From: an uncultured Thiomonas sp.
GTDB taxonomy: Bacteria > Pseudomonadota > Gammaproteobacteria > Burkholderiales > Burkholderiaceae_C
Reading direction: 5' to 3'
NCBI GenBank assembly: GCA_937927695.1
Contig: CALBRU010000369.1
Coordinates: forward strand, 1 to 9,759
Length of the DNA: 9,759 nt
The position numbers and the translations under genes were made by a program. A model generated the notes under the pieces. It was given only the letters and a program-made list of their open reading frames with translations, was not told the origin of the DNA and searched no databases. Position 1 is the first letter of the stretch; every line of letters begins with the position of its first letter. Shown one piece after another: positions 1 to 6,502 of the stretch.

Positions 1-83
1 AAAGAGCCGCCGAGCAGGCCGACCCCGAGAATGGCCAGACGCTCGAACTGCACAGAGGCTTCGTCGCCGATCACGGTGTCCAT
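1..83 (-). CDS. tyrA: Prephenate dehydrogenase, N-terminal fragment (runs off the window)
   Basis: Only the first 27 codons are present. They read M-D-T-V-I-G-D-E-A-S-V-Q-F-E-R-L, then the strand-loop segment AILGVGLLGGS. This is the glycine-rich NAD(P)-binding turn (GxGLxGGS) that opens TyrA-family dehydrogenases. TyrA oxidatively decarboxylates prephenate (or arogenate) on the route to tyrosine in the cytoplasm. The ATG lies 4 bases after the hisC stop, and the only Shine-Dalgarno-like string (GAGG) is just 2 bases from it. Translation may therefore depend on coupling to hisC, or start at the GTG three codons in. The position after pheA and hisC fits the conserved aromatic gene cluster. The specificity (prephenate or arogenate, NAD or NADP) and any fusion to aroA cannot be judged from this fragment. 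Confidence 0.85.
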   Translation of the reverse strand, partial: MDTVIGDEASVQFERLAILGVGLLGGS

Positions 84-87
84 GGCC

Positions 88-1218
88 TCAGCTTGCGGCA
101 TGGTGGTCGCGCAGTGCGGCGATGCAGGTGGCGTTTTCCGCCTCGGTTCCCACGGAGATGCGCAGCCATTGGGGCAGACCGTAGTTGTCCACCGGACGAG
201 CGATCACGCCGCGCTGCAACAGCGCCAGATTCACCCGCGCGCCAGCCTGTGCATCATCGCCCACCTTCACCAGAATGAAGTTGCCTTGGGAGGGGATGTA
301 GCGCAGGCCCAGCGCATCGAAGGCCGCAGCCAGCTGAGCCTGACCAGCGCGGTTGACCGCATAGGCCTGATCGATGAAAGCCAGATCGTCCAGCGCGGCA
401 AGCGCTGCGGCCTGGCCCAGCGTGCTGGTGTTGAAGGCCGAACGCACGCGGTTGAGCACATCGGTCAGCGCCGGCTGCGATACGCCGTAGCCCATGCGCA
501 GGCCCGCCAGGCCGTAAGCCTTGGAAAAGGTGCGCGAAACAATCAGATTGGGAAATTCGCGCACCCAGGCCATGCTGTCGTAACGCAGCGCGGGTTCGAT
601 GTATTCCACATAGGCCTCGTCGAGCACCACGGCAATGTGCGACGGCACCTTGCGCAGAAAGTCGTGCAACTCGCCAGCGGGCAAAAACGTACCGGTTGGA
701 TTGTTGGGGTTCGCCACAAAAATCAGCTTGGTCTGCGGGGTGATGGCGGCCAGCATGGCGGGCAGGTCGTGACCAAAATCGCGGTCGGGCACGACCTGAT
801 GCTCTGCCCCCACGCCCTGCACCGCTTGCGTGTAAACGATGAAGCTGTAGCGCGAATACATGCCGGCATCGGCGTCGGTCAGCAAAGCGCGCGCGGCCAT
901 CTCCAACAGGTCGCTCGAACCATGGCCGAGAGTGATCCACTCAGCCGGAACACTCAGCTTGCTTGCCAGCGCCTGTTTAAGCGCGTAACCGTCATTGTCG
1001 GGGTAGCGGGTGCTGTCGGCCATCGCGGCCATCATGGCCTCACGCGCCTTGGGCGACATACCCAGCGGGGTTTCATTCGAGGCCAGCTTGACGATGCGCT
1101 CGGGCTGCAAACCGAACTGCCGCGCGACTTCGGCGATGGGCTTGCCCCCAACGTAAGGTGAAATGGCCTGGACGTAATCGGCGCCCCAGCGGGCTTGGGT
1201 GGCGTGTTGTTCTGACAT
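88..1218 (-). CDS. hisC: Histidinol-phosphate / aromatic aminotransferase, HisC family
   Basis: A pyridoxal-phosphate enzyme of fold type I, class I/II aminotransferase, 376 residues, a normal length for HisC. Visible motifs include the SNETPLG segment near residue 47, GHGSSDLL (98-105) in the phosphate-binding region, NPNNPTG (170-176), the DEAY cofactor-contact segment (200-203), and SRTFSKAYGLAGLRMGY, whose Lys233 should form the internal aldimine. The C-terminal LRIS motif (Arg353) should bind the substrate carboxylate. HisC transfers the amino group of glutamate to imidazole-acetol phosphate in histidine synthesis, but several members also transaminate phenylpyruvate, hydroxyphenylpyruvate or prephenate. 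The setting between pheA and tyrA, with no his genes nearby, favours a role in Phe/Tyr synthesis, which is inference. I chose the ATG at 1218 because GAGAG lies 7 bases upstream. An in-frame TTG two codons earlier would sit 1 base from that site. Confidence 0.93.
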   Translation of the reverse strand: MSEQHATQARWGADYVQAISPYVGGKPIAEVARQFGLQPERIVKLASNETPLGMSPKAREAMMAAMADSTRYPDNDGYALKQALASKLSVPAEWITLGHGSSDLLEMAARALLTDADAGMYSRYSFIVYTQAVQGVGAEHQVVPDRDFGHDLPAMLAAITPQTKLIFVANPNNPTGTFLPAGELHDFLRKVPSHIAVVLDEAYVEYIEPALRYDSMAWVREFPNLIVSRTFSKAYGLAGLRMGYGVSQPALTDVLNRVRSAFNTSTLGQAAALAALDDLAFIDQAYAVNRAGQAQLAAAFDALGLRYIPSQGNFILVKVGDDAQAGARVNLALLQRGVIARPVDNYGLPQWLRISVGTEAENATCIAALRDHHAAS

Positions 1219-1248
1219 GTTCAAACTCTCGGGAGATGCGAGCCGTGC

Positions 1249-2346
1249 TCAGTTGTCGCGTGGTTTTTTATCGATGGGGTAGGAGCCCAGGCACTTGTAC
1301 ATCGCGCAGACCCCTTGCAGCTCGCGCAACGCGGTCGCCACACGGGGTTCGTCCTGATGCCCTTCGACATCAATATAAAAAGCGTATTCCCATTCGCCCG
1401 AGCGCGCCGGACGCGACTCGAACCGGGTCATGCTCACCCCATGCGCGGCCAGCGGTTTGAGCAGGTCGTACACCGCGCCGGCGCGGTTCGGCACGGAGAG
1501 GATGAGGCTGGTGCGGTCGGACCCAGTGGGCTCGGGCTGCGCCGCGCCGAGCACGACAAAGCGCGTGGTGTTCTGCGCCTCGTCCTGAATGGCGCGCGCG
1601 GCGATGTGCAGGCCGTAAAGCACCGCGGTCGCCTCGGCGGCGATCCCGGCGATGCTGGCATCTTCCGCAGCCAGCCGGGCGCCCTCGGCATTGCTCGACA
1701 CCGGGCGAATTTCGGCATTCGGCAGATGCGCACGCAGCCAGCCCGCGCATTGCGCCAGGGCCTGCGGGTGCGCAGCGACCGTCTGGATGCCCTGCAGATC
1801 GGGCGTCTGCCGCATCAAAAAATGCCGCACCGGCAGGCTGACTTCGCCGCATAGATGCACGGGATGCGCCAGCAGCAGATCCATGCTGCGCGCCACCGCG
1901 CCCTCGGTACTGTTTTCCACCGGCACGATGGCGAATTCGCTCTCGCCACTCAGGTAGCTGCGGAACACATCGTCGATGGTCGCGCACGGAAAGCCTTGCG
2001 CACTGGCGCCGAAGAACCGCCGCGCCGCCTGTTCGCTGAACGTGCCCGCAGGGCCGAGGTACGCCACGCGCTGCGGCGCCTCCAACGCGCGGCAGGCCGA
2101 CATGACTTCGCGCCAGATGGCGCTCACGCCGGCATTGCGCAGCGGCCCGGCATTTTGTTCATGCAGCTTTTCGATCACCTGACGTTCACGCTCGGGACGG
2201 AACACGGGCATGTTCAAGCGCTGCTTGATGTGGCCGATCTGCTGCGCGGCTTCGGCCCGCTGGTTGAGCAGCGCCAGAATTTGTTTGTCGAGGGCGTCGA
2301 TCTGGTCACGCCAGGGGCTCAGGTCATCTTGGGAATCTTGGCTCAT
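1249..2346 (-). CDS. pheA: Bifunctional chorismate mutase / prephenate dehydratase (P-protein)
   Basis: This 365-residue protein turns chorismate into prephenate and then phenylpyruvate, the precursor of phenylalanine. Three domains are visible. Residues 1-90 are an AroQ-type chorismate mutase helical bundle with Arg13, Arg30, Lys41 and Arg53-Glu54 at the places of the E. coli active-site residues. Residues 93-270 are prephenate dehydratase, with GPAGTFSEQAA (98-108), VPVENSTEGAV (141-151) and the catalytic NTTRF motif (259-263). Residues 278-357 form an ACT regulatory domain with ESRP (310-313), the phenylalanine-binding motif, so feedback inhibition by Phe is expected. The ATG lies 6 bases after the serC stop, and no good Shine-Dalgarno sequence precedes it, which suggests translational coupling to serC. 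A 30-base gap with no visible structure separates it from hisC. All key motifs are intact. Confidence 0.96.
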   Translation of the reverse strand: MSQDSQDDLSPWRDQIDALDKQILALLNQRAEAAQQIGHIKQRLNMPVFRPERERQVIEKLHEQNAGPLRNAGVSAIWREVMSACRALEAPQRVAYLGPAGTFSEQAARRFFGASAQGFPCATIDDVFRSYLSGESEFAIVPVENSTEGAVARSMDLLLAHPVHLCGEVSLPVRHFLMRQTPDLQGIQTVAAHPQALAQCAGWLRAHLPNAEIRPVSSNAEGARLAAEDASIAGIAAEATAVLYGLHIAARAIQDEAQNTTRFVVLGAAQPEPTGSDRTSLILSVPNRAGAVYDLLKPLAAHGVSMTRFESRPARSGEWEYAFYIDVEGHQDEPRVATALRELQGVCAMYKCLGSYPIDKKPRDN

Positions 2347-2352
2347 CGGATT

Positions 2353-3456
2353 TCAGCCGTGGCGTTTTTCAAAGTCTTGCAAATAGCTCACCAGCGCCTG
2401 CACGCCTTCAAGCGGCATGGCGTTGTAGATCGAAGCCCGCATCCCGCCCACCGACTTATGCCCCTTGAGTTGCAGCAGCCCAGCCGTCTCGGCGCCTTGC
2501 AGGAAAGCGGTGTTCAGAGCGGTATCACGAAGATGAAACGGCACATTCATGCGCGAGCGGCAATCGCGCGACACGCGGGTTTCGTAAAGCTGCGAGGCGT
2601 CGAGCGCGTCATACAGCAGATGCGCCTTGGCGATATTGCGCGCTTCTACCGCGGCCAACCCTTCAAGCCCATCGAAACGCTGGCGCTTGATCCACTGCAA
2701 TACCAGCCCGGCGATGTAGATCGCGTAAGTGGGCGGCGTGTTGAACATGGAATGGTTGGCCGCCACCACGGCGTAGTCGAACGCGCTGGGGCAATGCGGC
2801 AGGGCATGGCCCAGCAGATCGCGGCGAACGATGACCAGAGTAAGTCCTGCCGGGCCGATGTTCTTTTGTGCACCGCCATAGATGCAGGCGTAGCGCGACA
2901 CATCCACCGCGCGCGACAACAGATGCGAGGACATGTCGGCCACCAGCGGCACGCCGTGGCTGTCGGGCACGAAGTGAAACTCAACCCCGTCGATGGTTTC
3001 GTTGGTGCAGACGTGCAGGTATTGCGCGTCGGGGCGGATGCTCCAGGCGGCGTTGTCGGGAATGCTGCCGTAGCCTTGATCGTCGTGGGCGCTGGCGCTG
3101 AGATGCACGTCGCAATACTTACGGGCCTCTTGCTGGCTTTTTTGCGACCAGCTTCCGGTCACGGCATAGTCGGCCTTGGCCCCGCGCGACAGATTCAGCG
3201 GAACGATGGCGTTTTCCGCAATCGCCCCGCCTTGCATGAACAGCACGACGTAGTCGTCGGGGATCTGCAGCAACTCGCGCAGATCGGCCTCGGCCTGCGC
3301 GATGATGGACTCGAACTGCGGCCCACGGTGACTCATTTCCATCACGCTCATGCCGCAGCCGTGCCAGTCGAGCATCTCGGCCGCGGCCTGTTCCAACACT
3401 TCTTCAGGAATGGCGGCCGGCCCGGCGGAGAAGTTGTAGGGGCGTTGCTTGACCAT
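2353..3456 (-). CDS. serC: Phosphoserine aminotransferase
   Basis: A cytoplasmic pyridoxal-phosphate enzyme (class V aminotransferase fold), 367 residues, typical SerC length. It makes 3-phosphoserine from 3-phosphohydroxypyruvate and glutamate, and in many proteobacteria also performs the analogous step (PdxF) in pyridoxal phosphate synthesis. Visible signatures are the N-terminal YNFSAGPA, FMQGGA near residue 74, GGAQKNIGPAG with the cofactor lysine at about 198, and the C-terminal HKSVGGMRASIYNA with the substrate-binding arginine at about 340. The start is ambiguous: GTG at 3459 is followed directly by ATG at 3456. A GGAG inside the last codons of gyrA (3466-3469) lies 6 bases from the GTG and 9 from the ATG. 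I took the ATG; the choice changes one residue. The gene follows gyrA within about 6 bases, so it should be co-transcribed and probably translationally coupled. Confidence 0.96.
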   Translation of the reverse strand: MVKQRPYNFSAGPAAIPEEVLEQAAAEMLDWHGCGMSVMEMSHRGPQFESIIAQAEADLRELLQIPDDYVVLFMQGGAIAENAIVPLNLSRGAKADYAVTGSWSQKSQQEARKYCDVHLSASAHDDQGYGSIPDNAAWSIRPDAQYLHVCTNETIDGVEFHFVPDSHGVPLVADMSSHLLSRAVDVSRYACIYGGAQKNIGPAGLTLVIVRRDLLGHALPHCPSAFDYAVVAANHSMFNTPPTYAIYIAGLVLQWIKRQRFDGLEGLAAVEARNIAKAHLLYDALDASQLYETRVSRDCRSRMNVPFHLRDTALNTAFLQGAETAGLLQLKGHKSVGGMRASIYNAMPLEGVQALVSYLQDFEKRHG

Positions 3457-3462
3457 CACGGC

Positions 3463-6054
3463 TCACTCCGCGGCCGTGTCGGCGCCGCCGTCTTCCGCCG
3501 GGGGCAGCTCGTCGTCGTCCGCTTCCACCACCGGTTGCACCTGGATGAGATGCGCCTTGGCGTCAAGCGCGATCAGGGTGACGCCCTGCGTCGCCCTGCC
3601 CATTTCACGAATCTCTTCCACCCGCGTGCGCACCAGCACACCGGTATCGGTGATGAGCATGATTTCATCGCTGGTTCGCACCAGGCAGGCCGCCACCACC
3701 TTGCCGTTGCGCTCTGAAGTCTGAATGGCAATCATGCCCTTGGTGCCGCGCCCATGACGGGTGTATTCGGTGATGGACGTGCGCTTGCCGAAGCCGTTTT
3801 CCGTGGCTGTGAGCACGCTCTGGGTTTCGTCTTCGGCCACCAGCAAGGCAATGACAGATTGATCGGCTTCAAGCTGCATGCCGCGCACCCCGCGCGCCTC
3901 GCGGCCCATCGGACGCACATCGACCTCGTCGAAACGCACCGCCTTGCCCGCATCCGAGAACAACATGACGTCGTGCTGACCATCGGTGATGGCTGCACCG
4001 ATGAGGTAGTCGTCGTCATCGAGCCCAACCGCGATGATGCCCGCGGTACGACGGTTGGCGAATGCCGTCAGCGGCGTCTTTTTCACCGTGCCGCGCGCGG
4101 TCGCCATGAACACATAGTGCTGCTCGTCGAAGGCCTTGACAGGCAGTACGGTGGTGATCTTCTCACCCGCCTGCAACGGAAACAGGTTGACCAGAGGTTT
4201 GCCGCGCGAGCCGCGTCCGCCCATCGGCGACTCGTACACCTTCATCCAGTACACCCGGCCCCGGTTAGAGAAGCACAGCAGCATGTCGTGGGTGTTGGCC
4301 ACGAACAGTTGCTCGACCCAGTCGTCTTCCTTGGTGCCCGTGGCCAGCTTGCCCCGGCCTCCGCGGCGCTGCGCACGGTATTCCGCCAGAGGCTGGCTCT
4401 TGACGTAGCCCGAATGCGAGATCGTGACCACCAGGTCTTGCGGGGTGATGAGGTCTTCGACATCGATGTCGTAGGCATTGACCTCGATGTGCGAGCGGCG
4501 CGCATCGCCGAACTCGGCACGCAGGGTGCTCATTTCGGTGGTGATGATTTCGGTCATGCGCTCAGGCTTGGCGAGGATGTCGAGCAGATCGGCGATCTGC
4601 TCCATGACTTCCTTGTATTCGCTCACGATCTTGTCCTGCTCCAGGCCGGTCAGGCGCTGCAGCCGCATCTGCAGAATTTCCTGCGCCTGCGTCTCGCTGA
4701 GGTAATAGCCGTCGGCCTTCAGTCCGTAGCGCGGATCGAGGTCGTCGGGCTGGAACTGGGCGATGTCGCCCTCGACGCGCGACAGCATGGCGCGCGCCTC
4801 GCCCGGCTCCCAGGCCTGTGCCAGCAGACGTTCCTTGGCCACGGGCGGCGTGGGCGCGGCCTTGATGAGTTCGATCATGCGATCGACGTTGGCCAGTGCC
4901 ACGGCCAGACCTTCGAGCACATGCCCACGTTCACGCGCCTTGCGCAGGTCGAATACCGTACGGCGGGTGATGATCTCGCGGCGGTGCGACAGAAAGGCCG
5001 AGATCATTTGCTGCAGGTTGAGCAAACGCGGCTGACCATCCACCAGCGCCACCATGTTGACGCCAAAGGTGTCTTGCAGCTGGGTCTGCTTGTAAAGATT
5101 GTTGAGCACCACTTCAGGCACTTCGCCGCGCTTGAGTTCGATGACCACGCGCATGCCGGACTTGTCGGACTCGTCCTGAATGTGGCTGATGCCTTCGATC
5201 TTTTTCTCTTGCACCAGCTCGGCGATGCGCTCAAGCAAGGTGCGTTTGTTGACCTGGTACGGCAACTCGTCGACGATGATGGCCTGACGCTGACCCTTTT
5301 CGAGATCTTCAAAGTGGCAACGCGCGCGCATCACCACGCGCCCCCGACCGGTGCGATAGGCGTCGCGCACTCCCGAAGTGCCATAGATGATGCCCGCTGT
5401 AGGGAAGTCGGGCGCGGGCACCCGCTCCATCAACTCCTCGATCGTCGCCCCGGGGTTGCGCAACAAATGCAAACAGGCGTCAAGCACCTCGCCCAGGTTG
5501 TGCGGCGGAATATTGGTGGCCATGCCCACCGCAATGCCCGATGAGCCATTGATCAGCAAATTGGGCAGACGCGCAGGCAACAGAAGGGGCTCCTGCTCGG
5601 AGCCGTCATAGTTGGGCCCGAAATCGACGGTTTCCTTGTCGATATCAGCCAGCATTTCGTGCGCGATCTTCGACAGCCGGATTTCGGTGTAGCGCATGGC
5701 CGCGGCGTTATCGCCGTCCACCGAGCCGAAGTTGCCCTGGCCGTCCACCAGCATGTAGCGCAAGGAAAAATCCTGCGCCATGCGCACGATGGTGTCGTAC
5801 ACCGACTGGTCACCGTGCGGGTGGTATTTACCGATCACATCACCCACGATACGCGCCGACTTCTTGTAAGGCCGATTCCAGGCATTGCTCAATTCGTGCA
5901 TCGCATACAGCACGCGCCGATGCACCGGCTTGAGGCCATCTCGCACATCGGGAAGCGCACGACCCACGATCACGCTCATCGCGTAATCGAGGTAGGAGCG
6001 GCGCATTTCCGTCTCTAGGCTGATTGGCAGGGTTTCTTTGGCAAAAACGGACAT
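3463..6054 (-). CDS. gyrA: DNA gyrase subunit A
   Basis: The 863-residue breakage-reunion subunit of type IIA topoisomerase, which with GyrB introduces negative supercoils using ATP. The N-terminal winged-helix region carries the catalytic tyrosine Tyr122 in RYTEIRLSK. A coiled-coil tower and gate follow to about residue 515. The C-terminal beta-pinwheel DNA-wrapping domain (about 520-845) contains the GyrA-box QRRGGRG (562-568). This box separates GyrA from the topoisomerase IV subunit ParC. The protein ends in an acidic tail rich in Asp and Glu, like the E. coli tail that modulates wrapping. In the quinolone-determining region residue 83 is Gln, where E. coli has Ser, while Asp82 and Asp87 are kept. 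The ATG has no clear Shine-Dalgarno sequence upstream. gyrA is the first gene of the leftward cluster, with no terminator before serC. Supercoiling-dependent control is typical of gyrA but not visible here. Confidence 0.98.
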   Translation of the reverse strand: MSVFAKETLPISLETEMRRSYLDYAMSVIVGRALPDVRDGLKPVHRRVLYAMHELSNAWNRPYKKSARIVGDVIGKYHPHGDQSVYDTIVRMAQDFSLRYMLVDGQGNFGSVDGDNAAAMRYTEIRLSKIAHEMLADIDKETVDFGPNYDGSEQEPLLLPARLPNLLINGSSGIAVGMATNIPPHNLGEVLDACLHLLRNPGATIEELMERVPAPDFPTAGIIYGTSGVRDAYRTGRGRVVMRARCHFEDLEKGQRQAIIVDELPYQVNKRTLLERIAELVQEKKIEGISHIQDESDKSGMRVVIELKRGEVPEVVLNNLYKQTQLQDTFGVNMVALVDGQPRLLNLQQMISAFLSHRREIITRRTVFDLRKARERGHVLEGLAVALANVDRMIELIKAAPTPPVAKERLLAQAWEPGEARAMLSRVEGDIAQFQPDDLDPRYGLKADGYYLSETQAQEILQMRLQRLTGLEQDKIVSEYKEVMEQIADLLDILAKPERMTEIITTEMSTLRAEFGDARRSHIEVNAYDIDVEDLITPQDLVVTISHSGYVKSQPLAEYRAQRRGGRGKLATGTKEDDWVEQLFVANTHDMLLCFSNRGRVYWMKVYESPMGGRGSRGKPLVNLFPLQAGEKITTVLPVKAFDEQHYVFMATARGTVKKTPLTAFANRRTAGIIAVGLDDDDYLIGAAITDGQHDVMLFSDAGKAVRFDEVDVRPMGREARGVRGMQLEADQSVIALLVAEDETQSVLTATENGFGKRTSITEYTRHGRGTKGMIAIQTSERNGKVVAACLVRTSDEIMLITDTGVLVRTRVEEIREMGRATQGVTLIALDAKAHLIQVQPVVEADDDELPPAEDGGADTAAE

Positions 6055-6129
6055 GAGTGAGTGCTTCGCAGCAATAGTTCAGACGTCGGAGCGGCCAGAC
6101 CGGGCCCGACAGTAGCGGGCGTCGTCTAT

Positions 6130-6159
6130 GTCGTAGGTAGTAGGCGCGCCCCCAGTCAA
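6130..6159 (-). promoter_or_regulatory. Weak candidate gyrA promoter
   Basis: On the minus strand TTGACT (6159-6154) is a 5/6 match to the sigma-70 -35 box. Eighteen bases later comes TACGAC (6135-6130), only a 3/6 match to the -10 box. It would give a leader of about 70 bases before the gyrA ATG. The weak -10 box makes this tentative, and I found nothing better in the region. Confidence 0.25.
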
Positions 6160-6296
6160 GCGGACGATGTTAGCAGCCCGTATTTCCTCGTCCGGTTTCT
6201 GCGCAGCAGCGAAATGGATGACGGAATTTGGAGCAGAAAAATCACGCTAATGTTGCGAAACAGCAACGTCGGCATGTGCGCCTCGGGGCATAACGT

Positions 6297-6309
6297 AAAC
6301 GAATCGTTT
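6297..6309. promoter_or_regulatory. Perfect 13-bp palindrome, possible operator
   Basis: AAACGA, a central A, then TCGTTT form a perfect dyad of two 6-bp arms around one base. It ends 6 bases before the -35 hexamer of the proposed ompA promoter, a usual place for an activator or repressor. It has no T-run and is too small for a terminator. The factor that would bind it is unknown. Confidence 0.4.
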
Positions 6310-6315
6310 GGGCAA

Positions 6316-6343
6316 TTGATCGTCACAGACGCTGTGGCACAAT
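6316..6343 (+). promoter_or_regulatory. Probable ompA promoter (sigma-70 type)
   Basis: TTGATC (6316-6321, 4/6 match to the -35 box) and CACAAT (6338-6343, 4/6 match to the -10 box) are separated by 16 bases. Transcription would begin near 6350, giving a leader of about 150 bases before ompA. A second -10-like string, TATTAT at 6444-6449, lies closer to the gene but has no -35 box at an acceptable distance. Confidence 0.45.
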
Positions 6344-6490
6344 GTCTTCGGGTTTACTAGTAGTGAATGCGTCAGGTGTCGGGTTCTCGGGCAGTGACCG
6401 AGTTCAAGCGGCAATTGCTCACACCCCAAAGCATCCTGGCGCTTATTATGGCAACACGCAGTTCTGGCTGCGATGAACGATCAACGACCG

Positions 6491-6496
6491 AGAGGA
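6491..6496 (+). promoter_or_regulatory. ompA ribosome binding site that sets the start
   Basis: AGAGGA stands 6 bases before the ATG at 6503. This favours that ATG over an in-frame ATG at 6473, which lies upstream of the ribosome binding site and would put ten polar residues in front of the signal peptide. Confidence 0.85.
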
Positions 6497-6502
6497 AATA
6501 AC

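Larger units (their letters stand above)
6055..6502. other. Divergent gyrA/ompA intergenic region without a supported gene
   Basis: These 448 bases lie between gyrA, read leftward, and ompA, read rightward. I see promoter-like hexamers for each direction, the palindrome at 6297-6309, two copies of GGCAATTG (6311-6318 and 6410-6417), and two short hairpins: GTTGC/GCAAC (6252-6267) and CTCGG/CCGAG (6386-6402). The short reading frames here lack ribosome binding sites and recognisable protein character. No tRNA-like or riboswitch-like fold is apparent by eye. If the promoter at 6316-6343 is used, the ompA mRNA has a leader of about 150 bases. Confidence 0.6.

Noticed and set aside
31..1161. A 376-codon open frame on the plus strand opposite hisC
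   Set aside because: It is an antisense shadow of a gene with complete motifs and has no recognisable protein character.
1219..1224. Upstream TTG start for hisC
   Set aside because: The GAGAG site would be 1 base from the TTG but is 7 bases from the ATG at 1218.
1855..3717. A 620-codon open frame on the plus strand across pheA, serC and gyrA
   Set aside because: It is antisense to three well-recognised genes, crosses their boundaries, is rich in His/Arg/Gly without family motifs, and has no ribosome binding site. High GC content keeps such antisense frames open.
3754..5544. A 596-codon open frame on the plus strand inside gyrA
   Set aside because: It is entirely antisense to conserved gyrA codons, with a low-complexity His/Leu/Gly composition and no recognisable domain.
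6101..6108. The 8-bp palindrome CGGGCCCG in the gyrA leader
   Set aside because: Short, GC-only palindromes are common at this base composition. It has no T-run and no clear relation to a promoter.
6061..6360. Short reading frames in the gyrA/ompA intergenic region (also 6247-6429 on the minus strand)
   Set aside because: No ribosome binding sites, no protein-family character, and overlap with the likely promoters.
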